A DNA stretch of 64,000 nt from Rhynchosporium graminicola. Taxonomy: Eukaryota; Ascomycota; Leotiomycetes; Helotiales; Ploettnerulaceae. The notes under the pieces are model-generated. The model did not search any database. It was not told the DNA's origin and was given only the letters and a program-made list of their open reading frames with translations. The translations under genes and the position numbers were made by a program. Shown piece by piece: positions 11,207-22,458 of this stretch; the stretch's first letter is position 1; each line of letters opens with the position of its first letter. The stretch is from the NCBI GenBank assembly GCA_900074885.1, contig FJUW01000018.1:193748-257747 (forward strand), in the 5' to 3' direction.

Positions 11207-14022
11207 ATGGCTTCTAATACCAACGGCCAGCAACGAAGGCCATCTGCAGCTTCACGATTCCCTACTGCCCCTTCAGTTATGACGATGAACGGCCACTTTG
11301 CAGGAGTTGGTGATGCGCCGACAAAGGAGCAATACGACCATGGAATACAAGTCATTGACGATGAAAAGGAGTTCAAGTGCGCGATTGTCTGCCAACTTGT
11401 AATCACAACGCTTGCTAATTAGATACAGTCCACATCTCAACAAATATCTGCAACTCACCAAAATTGCACAATCCGGCTTCAACTACCACCTGATATCTGT
11501 CTTTGGCTCGCAGTCCACTGGAAAGTCGACTCTGCTTAACCACCTGTTCGGAACAGACTTCGGGGTCATGTCTGAGACGGAACGGCGGCAGACAACCAAA
11601 GGAATATGGATGTCACAGAACAAGCGGGAACTTGCAGAAGGGGATTCTAAGAAGATGGCGGACAATATCCTGGTTATGGACGTGGAGGGTACTGATGGTC
11701 GCGAGCGAGGAGAAGATCAGGACTTTGAAAGGAAGAGCGCCCTCTTCGCCTTGGCTACTAGTGAAGTGCTCATTGTCAACATCTGGGAACATCAGGTTGG
11801 CCTGTACCAAGGAGCTAATATGGGACTCTTGAAGACTGTTTTTGAAGTCAACTTGCAATTGTTTTTGAAGGATAAGCAGTATGCAGAGAACCTTCGAATC
11901 TGCGACAAGCACTGACAATTTCTAGATCTAATCCCCGGTCTCTCCTATTTTTCGTCATCCGCGACCATCTTGGCACAACTCCTCTGGCAAATCTTCGTAA
12001 TACTTTAATTGCCGATTTGACAAATATCTGGACCAGTCTTTCGAAACCAAAGGGACTGGAGAAGTCCCGAATCGAAGACTACTTTGACTTTGGCTTCGCT
12101 GCGCTACCACACAAGATCTTGCAACCGGACAAGTTCCTGACCGAGGTTGGAAACCTGGGAACAAGGTTCAGAGCCGGTCATCGGACCTCGAAGGAACTTG
12201 GCTTCGACGCAAATCACGAACTCGAGGGCGGAATTTTTCTACCCGAATACCATCGTAGAATTCCTGCTGACGGATTCTCTGTATATGCCCAAGGAGTATG
12301 GGATCAGATTGTCAGCAACAAGGACTTGGACTTGCCAACCCAGCAGGAACTTCTGGCTCAATTTCGATGCGACGAGATTTCTAGGGAGGTTTTGGAGGCT
12401 TTTGACATAGCCATTCAGCCACTTGAGGAGAAGCAAGCTGAGGGTGTTAGACTCGGGAAGCCTGCTGTGCTGAAGGCTTTGGGTGCTTCAGGAGCAGGTG
12501 CTCGCCTAAAGAGCATCAAGGCTTTTGAAGTTGAGGCCAGCAGATACCATAAAGGCGTATACGCTAGGAAACGCGTCGAACTAGAGGGGAAGATCGATAT
12601 AAGGCTCAAGGCTCTATACAACGGCCAACTTACTGCAGCTCATAAAGCAGGGGTGGCATCATTTAGTGATGCAGTTTCCGCAGCTGTCAAGCTTGGCCAA
12701 AAGAAGGGAGCTACTTATGAGTTTGCCGAAATCGTAGAGCGTGAGAAGAAGGTGGCGCTTGCACAATTCGAGACCGAGGCCAAAAGCCTTGCAATTGAGG
12801 GAGTGCCTTGGACCAATTTCAAGCAACAATATGGTCTGTATGAAAAGGACTTGAGTGAGGTTAGCTCGCGGCTTCGCAAGGAGGAGATGAGGAGGCTTGC
12901 GACTCGAGTTGAGAGGTGGGTTCGTTCGAGGTTGGGAGACTCAGTTGGACTCGAATTCAATAAGTTGGGCTCTGGTCGGGGCGGAAGTGGTGCGCCTGAA
13001 ACAGGCGAGAAGCCAGCTACTGAGAAGGATCTCTGGGATAGGATATGGAATCTTTTCGTGGCCACTGTTCGAGAAGCAGACACACGATTCGTGGAAAGGG
13101 CGAAAAGCTTTGATGCCGATCAGGATGAAATCGACGTCGGCTTATGGAGATTGAGACGCAAAAGTTGGGGAGTTTTGAGGGCCAGGATTGATGAAGAGGT
13201 CATGGAGGGCAATATCCTATTGAAACTTCGCGAGAACTTCGAGGACAAATTCAGATATGATGAGGCTGGCGTACCAAGAATTTGGCGGCCTACCGATGAC
13301 ATTGAGGGGATGTACACAAAAGCAAAAGAGTCGACGCTTACCCTCATACCACTATTGTCCGGATTCAGGCTAGCCGAAACATACGGGCCTCCAGATCTCC
13401 CTGAATGGATTGGAAACGTGCCCGCCAGTGTTGATCCCAAAGACGAGGAAGATCTCACCCCTATTGGTGGAGTTGATGAAGAAGAGGGCAAGAGTCTGGA
13501 AGAGGAGATGACAATACTGGGTGAAGCCAAACGTCAAGATCTCGTTGTGAGGTTTAAGAAGACTGCCGATGGCGTCTACGTGGAAGCCAAACGCAGTGCG
13601 ATTGGTGGTGTAGCTCAAGTTCCACTCTACTTCTATGGCCTGCTTTTGGCTTTAGGGTGGAACGAAATCGTCGCTGGCAAGTCACATAGTCGAGGTCACT
13701 CACACCTGCATACTAACGTTTGATAGTTCTTCGCAATCCCGTCTACTTCATTTTCCTCATCCTTCTCGGTATCGCAGCATATGTAACCTACACTCTCAAC
13801 CTCTGGGGGCCTATGCTCCGTATGGCAAATGCTGCATCCACTCAAGCCGTCGAGATCGGCAAAGAGAAACTCCGCGATTTCTTGGAGAACTCCGAGACCG
13901 GCCGTCAGGCTCTGGCCATGAAGGGACGTAACGATGATGATTCTATCAGTCTGAATACTCTAGACAGCAGAGGCAAGAAGAAAGCTTCTGTTGAAGACGA
14001 GGATGACGATGATGATATCTAG
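11207..14022 (+). CDS. SEY1: SEY1, ER-fusion dynamin-like GTPase
   Basis: Membrane-anchored GTPase of the RHD3/Sey1 (atlastin-like) family that drives homotypic ER fusion and keeps the tubular ER network. Exons 11207-11376, 11429-11878, 11926-13676 and 13727-14022 give 888 residues. The P-loop GSQSTGKST sits at residues 83-91, followed by the switch region with [18 protein letters not shown], a long helical middle, and two hydrophobic segments near the C-terminus ([16 protein letters not shown] and [20 protein letters not shown]) before an acidic tail ending DEDDDDDI. The last intron, 13677-13726, begins with GCAAGT rather than GT; only this donor keeps the frame into the second transmembrane hairpin. 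The branch site TACTAAC lies at 13711-13717. Confidence 0.96.
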
Positions 14023-14322
14023 GGAGATTAACTTCGGCTTTTGTAGTCTCTTCTCATTCGTGTAGACTGTAGATTCGGGTATGGATTACTCTGGTGAGCC
14101 TGGTATGGCAGGAGGGCTTGTAATTTAGGAAAGAATAATGCGGTGGTTGTAATGATAATATGAAATTGAACATAACTTCAATTCAAAAAGTGGGCTTCGT
14201 TCTAGGGGCGTTTCGACTCTTACAAGATGTCTGAATAGCAGAATCCCAAGTAACTCCGTCTTTACTCCATTCAAAAAAAACCCCCCCTCTACGCCATGCG
14301 CGATGCCTTGATACATCGAATT
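14023..14322. other. convergent 3' region
   Basis: A 300-base gap between the convergently transcribed SEY1 and RNase H2 genes. It holds an A8/C7 homopolymer junction near 14273-14287. No gene or structured element is seen. Confidence 0.6.
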
Positions 14323-15420
14323 TTAAAACACTTCTGCACCAACTGGCCTTCCAAACCAATTCCCAAGCTCATCACTGGCCTCCTTCTCTTTCTCCGCATT
14401 GAAGTAGTCAGTCATTCGACTAGTCTCCTCATCCTCTTCTACCGGCCATTCCACTTTGGCAGCCGTCCCCTTTATATCCAACATATCCTTCGCTGTCCCC
14501 CAACTGAACCGACATTCTGCACCCCAACCGAAAACAGGATCCATATTCCGCTTCAGCCAAGACGTACATCGGGCATCAGAAGGATAGCCCGAACCCCACG
14601 AAGCCTCCTCCGCAACTTTCGCTTTCTTGGTTGAACCTGTCCCCGACATCACTTCATCCTGCTCTTCCTCCTGCGGCTTATTAACATAACTCTCATACAG
14701 CACCTCTAATGCTGCATCTCTTGTAACCTTCGCACAAACACTCGCCGCACTAACACACGGGTACAAACTATCCGCCTTCTTCGCGACCACCACCTTCGCT
14801 GTGGGGAAAACCCTCTCCAACCTCTTCTGATAAGTCGCCGGATGACCAATCGTATCAATAAAGATCTCTTTCACATTTACCCCTCTTTCATACACGCCTT
14901 TGATTAGCACGATCGTGGCGTCCATAGCTTGAGCATTGAGGTTATAGGTTGCGGAAGGCTTCATCATGTTGGCGCCAATGTCGCGTGCCGACATCACCTC
15001 GACTGCCCAGCCGCATTGTGTGTGGAGGTCTGTGGACGGCGTACAGAGTTTCTCCATGAGATTAGAGCGGACGGTAGGTGTGAGCACTTTGCTGTCGTCG
15101 AAATGGTGCGTGGTACGCAGGAGGGGGTCGGAGAGAGGGAGAGGGAGGTAGAAGAGCCCGTAGACCATGGGGCCGAGGACTGGACCGCGGCCGGCTTCGT
15201 CGACGCCGAGTGCGCACGGAGGACCGGGTTCTTGTTTTGGTTTGTTGGTCGTTTCTGGGGATGGTGTGGAGGGTGTTGGGAGCAGGGAGGGCGGAACGGG
15301 GGAGAAATGTGTGTAGGATGCGCCTGCGAAGAGGAGGGATGGGTTTATGGATGGTGCAATAAATACTTCTGCCGCGGGCGCTTCGATGGTGATGTCATCT
15401 TCTATTTGTGAGTCTGCCAT
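14323..15420 (-). CDS. RNH201: ribonuclease H2 catalytic subunit A
   Basis: Catalytic subunit of RNase H2, which removes ribonucleotides from genomic DNA and degrades RNA:DNA hybrids in the nucleus. A single exon gives 365 residues. The catalytic segment VDEAGRGPVLGPMVYG begins at residue 73 (D74, E75 of the DEAGRG motif); DDSKVLTPTVR and the later FIDTIGHPATYQ and ADSLYPCVSAASVCAKVTRD segments are all present. The C-terminal third carries a short lineage insertion (PQEEEQDEVMSGTGSTKK). The frame stays open for 99 more codons to an ATG at 15717, but that part encodes low-complexity sequence from a tandem repeat and a dispersed repeat. I therefore place the start at 15420 (MADSQIEDD). Confidence 0.93.
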   Translation of the reverse strand: MADSQIEDDITIEAPAAEVFIAPSINPSLLFAGASYTHFSPVPPSLLPTPSTPSPETTNKPKQEPGPPCALGVDEAGRGPVLGPMVYGLFYLPLPLSDPLLRTTHHFDDSKVLTPTVRSNLMEKLCTPSTDLHTQCGWAVEVMSARDIGANMMKPSATYNLNAQAMDATIVLIKGVYERGVNVKEIFIDTIGHPATYQKRLERVFPTAKVVVAKKADSLYPCVSAASVCAKVTRDAALEVLYESYVNKPQEEEQDEVMSGTGSTKKAKVAEEASWGSGYPSDARCTSWLKRNMDPVFGWGAECRFSWGTAKDMLDIKGTAAKVEWPVEEDEETSRMTDYFNAEKEKEASDELGNWFGRPVGAEVF

Positions 15421-15580
15421 TTTGATTGATCGTGATTGTTTAGTACTTCTGAGGTTCGGTGAGCTGGCTTGAGAATGCTTGTGAAGTTTGTTAACTTTGA
15501 TGCGACTGGGAGACGCGACGTGACTAGGTAGGTCCTCGCTTAAGAGGCCCCATTTACCGAGAGTCTCGCGGACCTCGGGA

Positions 15581-15618
15581 ATAAAGTCAATAAAGTAAAT
15601 AAAGTAAATAAAGTCAAC
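15581..15618. repeat. ATAAAGTAA-type tandem array
   Basis: Four to five imperfect copies of a unit ATAAAGTAA/ATAAAGTCA in tandem. It lies in the 5' region of the RNase H2 gene and is the reason the upstream in-frame translation looks like repeated Phe-Ile-Tyr. Confidence 0.85.
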
Positions 15619-15642
15619 AAAACAAGCAAAAGAAATTACTGG

Positions 15643-15709
15643 AGGTAGGCAGACTTCATCTCCGGTAAGGATTGGCTCGTCCCCGGCGAAGAAAGTGTTT
15701 GAATTAACA
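15643..15709 (-). repeat. dispersed repeat, copy A
   Basis: A 67-base segment on the minus strand, beginning CTTCGCCGGGGACGAGCCAA, aligns without gaps to plus-strand bases about 23133-23199 with roughly 52 of 67 bases equal, and most differences are transitions. Both copies translate without stops to a similar peptide (FAGDEP...CLPPVIS). Two copies 7.5 kb apart suggest an old dispersed element or gene fragment. Confidence 0.7.
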
Positions 15710-16470
15710 AAGTCCATTTAAAATAGTTATCAAATAATTGAATGACGTAGAAGTATCTCTTTGGTGAAGGTCTTGTATATTTTTCGCTACTTTGATATCG
15801 CCTCGTTACTTTTTGATTGATGGGCAGCTATACCTATTTCCCTTAGCATTCAATTCAGAGGCTCGCTTCGCCGATGAAGAGGTAGGTAGATCCACTTTAT
15901 AAATTTCGTTCTCAGAAAATATTCATATCACGTTTACTCAAGTGACATTTAAAATTACGAAAATGGTGCAAGACTTTATTTTAAGATGATAACAGAAATA
16001 CATAAAAATGGAGTAAGTTTAACAGGAAATAGTCTATTATCTGATTCTAAGGGCCCAACTACGCTTTGCGTATCGCTTAGCCAGACACGAACATATAAAA
16101 TCTCGATTCAAGCCCATCAAATAAACAGGAGCACCGTCTGATAGTGAAATAGCTTGAGTGATCTCATCGAATGATTCCTGATATTTCCCTGGCATCATTC
16201 TACCGTTCTACCTACACAAGAATTCAGGATGCAAAGCAATCTCCCAAAATTCTCCCTTCTTTGCCCGCTTCGGAGCTTCCGGACACGCATTCGTCAAATC
16301 AGATCTTATGCTTTCAGATCCAAACCCGAACGTAATCACTCCCCTTCACTCTTTTCTTACCGTCCTAAATCCCTATACAATCAAAGTCCGTCCCCACTGA
16401 GACATATTCGTCCAACAACGCGCTCATGAAGAATCTTCCGGGTGTAAACTTCCACGAAGATCCAACTGCC

Positions 16471-18000
16471 TAAGCACTAGGTAGCTGGGAAACTGAATCT
16501 TCATCTTCCACATCCTCCTCACATACTTCAACCAGCATAATCACTGGGGAATAGGGAGTCATGAAAAAACGTGTCTGGACTACGATAGGACTCCGACCTC
16601 TGTTTACGACCACCAGCAATATTGACTCTGCCATATAACATGATTCTTCATGACCCATATCAGAAGAATACGCAGGCATCGTATGTCCTTTGCTTTACTC
16701 GTGACATATTCCAGCCACGATAGACAGGCTCGATTCCGATTCGCATACCGCCAGCGATCAAGATCAGAGCCTCATACAAGCGTTCGATGGAGCGGTTTAA
16801 TCTGCCGTAAGGCCCTTGATTATGGGTTGATACTTCTTCATCTGGGTGAGAGTTGCAGTGGTCAGCTAGCTTCCCACTGAGGCCCGAGTGAGACTTGCCA
16901 AGGAAGGTTGGATTTTGTTGATATGATCGCCCGCGAAACCCTCAATTTAGCACAGGCTCTAATGTGATGGTAGTTGGGTTCTCAGCAAGATCCAAGACGG
17001 CAGGGAGGCGTAGGAAACAGTATTGTGCTGGCAAAAACGTGGCTGATAATAGTGAGGATGAATATGACATTAGCTTTCCCTGCTGCCACGATGGAAAACG
17101 GAACATGTGGCAATCACATGAAGCCTGATCTGATAGCGAGAAGAGGTAAGCCATACCTTTGCAGTTGTCAGCAAGCGAAGTCCTCAATGTGGTCGAGACC
17201 AGCTGGTCATGACTATTGGGGCCTTTTTCGGGCTGACTCTCTTACTGAGCCATAATGTTCTCGATAATTTGTTCTGACACCTAATGTCAGAGTAGCTACG
17301 AGAATAATTGATGAGAGGAAGAGGAGAAGCAAGCCATTCTGGGGGAGACCTATCCAGTTGAACACTGGGGGCTTGCCGAGCTGAATCGATCACTGCATAG
17401 CTGATAACCATGCACAATGCTTGGATCTCCGAGAATTACTACAATGTAGAAGATCGTTCAATGGGCATATTTTCCAAGAGATTTGAAAGAAATAGCAGCG
17501 TGAATTGATCTGACGGTCTCGAAAATAGCTTCACAGGATTCGTTGATACATCTGGGTCGGAATCGGCCCATTGGACACGACGTGCACTGATGATGGTCTT
17601 TTAGGAGATATGGCCGTATTTATAATGCACGCGGCTTTTCCCAGAGCTCCAAAAATACAGACATTAGAAAAGTGAAGCATTGTTGACAATCCATTTCGTT
17701 ACGAAAGTGAAATATTTTCTCGAGTTACTTTGGGGCCCTGACGCAGCACTCAGGTGTAAGATATCTCGCAATCGCTACCTTGTCATGATAGCTGAAAAAC
17801 AGGATATGTGACTGAATAGTTGGACATGAAGATGAAGCATATCGTTCGCTGAAGATAATCGAAGAAAACTGTGCAACGTCCGATCCTCAAGAACTGGGGG
17901 TGGTTTCATTTCTCAGTGGATTTCTAGGTACCAGGGCAACACGATGTGCTTCGTTATGCACAGGAGATACTGAACATCAATGCGGACCTACATGAGCGTT
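16471..18000 (-). pseudogene. possible decayed or split membrane-protein gene
   Basis: No intact gene is found in this 1.5 kb, but the minus strand shows several protein-like patches separated by plausible splice signals. Around 17310-17350 there is a hydrophobic segment NGLLLLFLSSIILVATLTLG after a CCCCCAG acceptor. Around 17010-17090 a second one follows a GTATGG...GGCAG intron-like interval (NVIFILTIISHVFASTILF). At 16480-16900 there are further open patches including LYEALILIAGG. The frames do not connect into one clean model. It could be a multi-exon integral membrane protein I cannot resolve, or a relic. Family not recognised. Confidence 0.22.
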
Positions 18001-18037
18001 GTGATCGGACTTGAACAGGGCGCATCAGGGTCTTGAT

Positions 18038-18358
18038 TTAATGCTGTGCTGCAATAGCTGGATCGTAAAATGAGTGATCTTGGTGCATTTCATTGGGGAC
18101 GACGCGCGGTGCACGGACCACATATAATTCGCGGTCGCGATTGCTGATACTGTAGGCAGGTGGATTGCCAGTGAATTCGACTCTGACACCCCTCATCAAC
18201 AACAACAGCTTCGCCGTTTCGCATTCCTCGAGGGTTGCTTCTTGCTCCCAGCTTGAACTTGTGGAAGAGATTGGAAACATCCCGAACACAAAACTACAAT
18301 TTGCATCATTATTCGCCGATTTCCGCATCGCGCATGAACTCGGAGCGCGTTGTGTCAA
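18038..18358 (-). CDS. hypothetical small frame head-to-head with CENP-C
   Basis: A 106-codon minus-strand frame starts four bases from the CENP-C start codon on the opposite strand. The end of the predicted peptide (ELYVVRAPRVVPNEMHQDHS) reads like ordinary protein, but there is no recognisable domain. Two starts so close would leave no room for either promoter, so I consider this probably non-coding and list it only because it fills the space where the CENP-C leader should be. Confidence 0.15.
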   Translation of the reverse strand: MTQRAPSSCAMRKSANNDANCSFVFGMFPISSTSSSWEQEATLEECETAKLLLLMRGVRVEFTGNPPAYSISNRDRELYVVRAPRVVPNEMHQDHSFYDPAIAAQH

Positions 18359-18361
18359 AAG

Positions 18362-20551
18362 ATGGCACCCGAGGCAGCACGGCGCAAGGGTACTGGCAAT
18401 CAGTACCTATTTGACTTGGGAACAAGAGGACGGCAAGGGCTTTCCGATTCAAGAATTTGACGTATCTAATACATATGCAGTAAAACTGGTTTAACGATTC
18501 CCGACACCGGTGTTCGAGATGAGAATGGTTTAGAGCCAATGGACGGCCTATTCTCCTCTCCTGAGAAGCCCAAGGAACAACCTGCGCGGAACTTGAATGG
18601 TGGCAACCGGAAGAATGCGGATAAGACGATTTCGAGCGAAGCGGAAATGGACTTGGATGACAGTAGGTTCTCTGAGACCGGCGACCTTCCTTTGTTGACT
18701 TTGCGATAGGTACCATCCCTGAACCCGCGGATGTTCTCACAGAACGACAGCGAACAGCCGCACGCCTACCTCCTCCGCGATCTAAATCACCTATCAAGAC
18801 ATTCTTACAATCGCCAGCACGAAGAAACCCTTCTCTTGGACCGCTCTCCTCGCCCATCCGAGGGTCGATAGTAGAACCCAGGGTGGCTACGACATCTGCT
18901 TCGGTACGGAGAAGGTTGGACTTCTCGAACAACAGCTTCGAAAGCAACGGAGAACACAGAGTTACGAATGCATCGCCCCAAAAGCGGGCAATTTCAGAGC
19001 TGCCAGCGAGGAGTACGACAAAACTTACCAACGGCAAGCTTCTCGCACCATTCAATCACGTCTCCTCAGACAACGTAGTCGATGAACAAGAGGATACAGG
19101 ACTAGAAGACATTGGATTTGTTGACGAAGGGAACTCACACCAGATGGTCAACGGCGATGATGGGGAAGCTCCAGAGCAGGAGCGAGAAGACAGCCAAGAA
19201 CCAGAAGTAGAGCCCGAACCTGAGCCTCCGAAGAAGTCAAATGGCAAGGAGAAGGCCATCGAAGTTTCTGCGCCCGTTGCGAAACGTGGCAGACCTAAAA
19301 AGTTGACCGTTGAGGCTGCTGAAGAAGAAGCTATGAAGGAACCTAAAGCAGTGTTGCCAAAGAAGCGTGGTCGACCATCATTTGATGCTCCAAAATCACC
19401 AAAACGCAAAACCGGAAGGCCCAGGAAGGGTATCGAGCCAGATGTTTCCGAGATAGCAGATGTCCCGGAAGAATCAGAACAGGAAGTGGAAGTCGAACCC
19501 GAAGAAAGACCGAAGAAGAGGACGCGCAGTTCGCTTGATGCACGCGATGTTGGGGCCGTAAAGAAAATCGGCAGGCCGAAGAAGGCAGCGAAAGAAGCGA
19601 GCGTCAAGGAGTCAAAGGGCAAGGAAAGGGCTGCTACAGAAGAGCCAGAGATTTCGCTCAAGGCCAAAGTAAAAGCTGCTGGTCGCAAACAAAGACTGGC
19701 AGCCAACGAGGAAGGCAAATCGCCCCAAGTCCAGCGAGGCCCACCTATGCCCAGGAACAACCGTGGTTTGTTTATTCTTCGAAGAGAAACTCCCATGGAA
19801 GGCCCTGGGTTTCAGCAAACTAGATCAGGTCGAAATTCTTTCAAACCACTTGCTTATTGGAAAAATGAGAGAGTGGAATATTCCGAAGATGAAAACGAGG
19901 ATGGTGTGGGCAAATTCGTTATGCCTAGGATCAAGGAGGTGGTTCGTGCTGAAGAGGTGTACCAGCCAAAGCGCAAGGTCGCGAGAAGTAAGTCAAAAGC
20001 GCCCAAATCGAAGAAGCAGTCCGCGGATTCCGATTCAGAAGAGGAGGACATCAACATGGAACCTTGGGAAATGGAGCCTGGACGGATTTTTGGAGAAGTG
20101 AAGAATTGGGACCCAGAAGACCCGAGTGGATCACAGCAAGACGAAATCCAAGAGGAAATTGCGTTGTCGTCCGCAGCAATTATTACTCGTGATATACCAC
20201 ATGCTTCTTTCCGATTTGCCAAGACACTTACCTTACCTTTTTTTGGATCTGGGATGGTAGATCTTCCAGCGCAATCAGTGAAGAAGTCCAAAAACTCGAG
20301 GAAAATGCAAATGGTCTTCTTCGTCTTCTACGGCAGAGTCCAAGTTACAGTAAACGATAACGTGTTCAGCATTGGAAAGGGTGGGATGTGGCAGGTTCCT
20401 AGAGGTAAGAAGAAATCTTCAGGTGCAATGTATGTCAATACTAATGTTTGCAGGGAACTTCTACAGCATCGAGAATGAATACGACAAGCCTGCTAGGATA
20501 TTCTTTTCGCAAGGCTGTGAGGTATTGGAGGAGGCTACTGAGACCCAATAG
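18362..20551 (+). CDS. mif2: CENP-C / Mif2 inner kinetochore protein
   Basis: Inner kinetochore protein that binds CENP-A nucleosomes and recruits the outer kinetochore. Exons 18362-18432, 18481-18662, 18710-20404 and 20454-20551 give 681 residues. The N-terminus has the Mif2 signature (NQYLFDLG, then GRKTGL and DTGVRDENGLEP). Four AT-hook-like GRP motifs lie near residues 275, 303, 319 and 372. The CENP-C motif TRSGRNSFKPLAYWKNE is near residue 455, and a C-terminal cupin dimerisation domain runs from about 572 to the end (VFFVFYGRVQVTVN, GGMWQVPRGN). The first intron, 18433-18480, is 48 bases and starts with GC; only that donor restores the conserved GRKTG junction. Start choice rests on the match of the first exon to the family. 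Confidence 0.94.
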
Positions 20552-21184
20552 TCAGAATGTCTTGTCTGGGTTATATTGTATTTGTTTGGAGCAGCGCTGG
20601 ATGGATACCTCGGGGTGCGATAATCAAAGTTTTGGAGTTCATGGGTGGAATGATCTGACGACTCTCTCTCCTTCGAGTGTTGGCCTGTTCACATAATGGA
20701 GAGTCACTTCAAGCTCTTTCAAATGGATGTGTCGCTTGAGTGAACGAACAGTTTGTTTTACATCGCTTATTATTGTGCGCTTGAGAGAAACCTATTAAGT
20801 GTGTCGACCTTTACGGGTAGGCGGGAAACTGCCGATTTGTGGCAAGCGAGACTACCTAAATGAGAATATCTAGAGATATATTTTTAGTACTACACAATTC
20901 GAATTTTGTCGAGTAAGTTTAGAAAAGTAACAGAATACTCCAATTTTACGTCTGTAGATTTTTTATGACATTTAATTCAACAAGATAATACGTTATACTA
21001 AGGCTGGGACAATCGCGAGCCTGCCTCAAATCGGCAGCTTCTCGCCTACACGTAGAGGTCGACTTCCCCCTTTGCTTCGCTTGTAAATCACGTGTATCGA
21101 ATTACGTCTTGCCCTCGGGTCTATTCTCAGGCATTCACTCTACAGATTCCCATACATCCAACTATCATCCTCCGTACGTTGAAC
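20552..21184. other. intergenic, nothing recognised
   Basis: The 630 bases between CENP-C and the kinase-like gene are AT-rich in the middle (20870-21000). They hold no convincing frame, RNA gene or repeat. Confidence 0.6.
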
Positions 21185-22458
21185 ATGGCACCGAAAATTG
21201 ATCCCGCAATACTGAAAGTGCTGTCTCTCGATGCAGCAAGCACCACACTCGCATCTCATGGCGGCAGCGGATTCTCTTCGACATACAAACTAAGCAGCCG
21301 AGCAAGCGACGGTCAAGAGAAGTCGTACTTTGTGAAGACGGGCGGAATGGGATCTGCTGTGATGTTTGCTGGTAAGTAATTTGCTGTATAAGAAGCACTT
21401 TCCAAAGCCGAACAAGACAGGAGAAAAGCGCATGATCTACCAATAACACTAACACCATGCAGGAGAACACGCCTCCCTAAGCACCATACACAATATCTTC
21501 CCAACGCTATGTCCACAATCCTTTGCCCATGGTCCACTATCGTCTTCCGCCGGCTCATTCCTTGTGACTGATTTCCTGAATCTCTCACCACCATCTTCTT
21601 CAAAATCGGGATCTGGCCTTCCCCTAGCTCAAAAACTTGCGAAACTCCATTCTACACCTGCACCGATGCCGGACGGCTGTGATAGGTCTATGTTCGGATT
21701 CCCTGTTCCTACTTGCTGTGGTGACACGGTGCAGAATAATAGTTATAGAGAGAGTTGGGCGGATTTCTATGCTGATTGTCGTTTACGACATATTTTGAGA
21801 TGTGAGTCTTAGCATACTGAAGGCGTAAATCGATGCGTTTCCTAGTTGAATTCGTACACACTATCTTCTCAATCCATTGATCATATTGTAGGCGCCGAGA
21901 AAAAGCAAGGTTCCGACGCATCTCTTTCTCAACTTGTCTCAAAAACTGCCAGTCAGGTCGTCCCCCGGCTCCTTCGTGATGGACACCTCACATCGCCTGA
22001 TGGATCGCCAATCGTTCCTGTATTAGTTCATGGAGATCTCTGGAGCGGTAATCACGGTAAAGGTACTATCGGCACAGGCGAAGTCGAAGAGGTGATTTTC
22101 GATCCTAGCGCGTGCTACGCACATAGCGAGTTTGAATTTGGGATAATGGGTATGTTTGGTGGATTTGAAGAGAAGTTTAACAGGGATTATTGGCGCGTGA
22201 AGGGGAAGGATGAGCCGGTTGATGAGTGGGACGACAGGAGGAGTTTGTATGAATTGTGAGTTGTTCTTGTCCGATATCCCTCGTGCACTCCCCGGGATTC
22301 TCTGATCTACTAGTATGGGTTAATATACTGATCAAAGCTGATTTTTTATCGCCAGGTATCACCATTTAAACCACTACGCTATGTTTGGTGGCAGCTATAA
22401 AACTAGCGCTGAAAGTATTATGCGAAAGTTGATCAAGAAGTATAGAGATGTATCCTAG
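21185..22458 (+). CDS. fructosamine/ketosamine-3-kinase family protein
   Basis: Predicted small-molecule kinase of the fructosamine-3-kinase branch of the APH-like fold, which phosphorylates sugar adducts on lysines of glycated proteins and so triggers deglycation. Exons 21185-21371, 21463-21801, 21892-22255 and 22356-22458 give 330 residues, slightly longer than the usual 290-310. Visible features are a glycine-rich start (SHGGSGFSSTYKL), the ATP-lysine segment YFVKTGG, the catalytic HGDLWSGNHG at about residues 222-231 (D224) and the metal-binding FDPSACYAHSEFEF. The C-terminus HHLNHYAMFGGSY is typical of the family. Substrate is inferred from family only. All four splice phases agree. Confidence 0.9.

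Larger units (their letters stand above)
15421..16470. other. gene-poor AT-rich stretch upstream of RNase H2
   Basis: About 1 kb with the RNase H2 promoter, the TAAAGTAAA tandem array and one copy of the dispersed repeat described separately. From 15720 to 16200 the sequence is AT-rich. A 66-codon plus-strand frame at 16229 has no family resemblance. Confidence 0.5.

Noticed and set aside
15421..15717. N-terminal extension of RNase H2A from the in-frame ATG at 15717
   Set aside because: The added 99 codons come from a tandem array and a dispersed repeat and have no family similarity; the conserved start is at 15420.
19056..19796. 246-codon minus-strand frame opposite CENP-C
   Set aside because: Its Ser/Gly/Phe-rich peptide is the antisense of the Lys/Glu/Arg-rich CENP-C exon; no independent signals.
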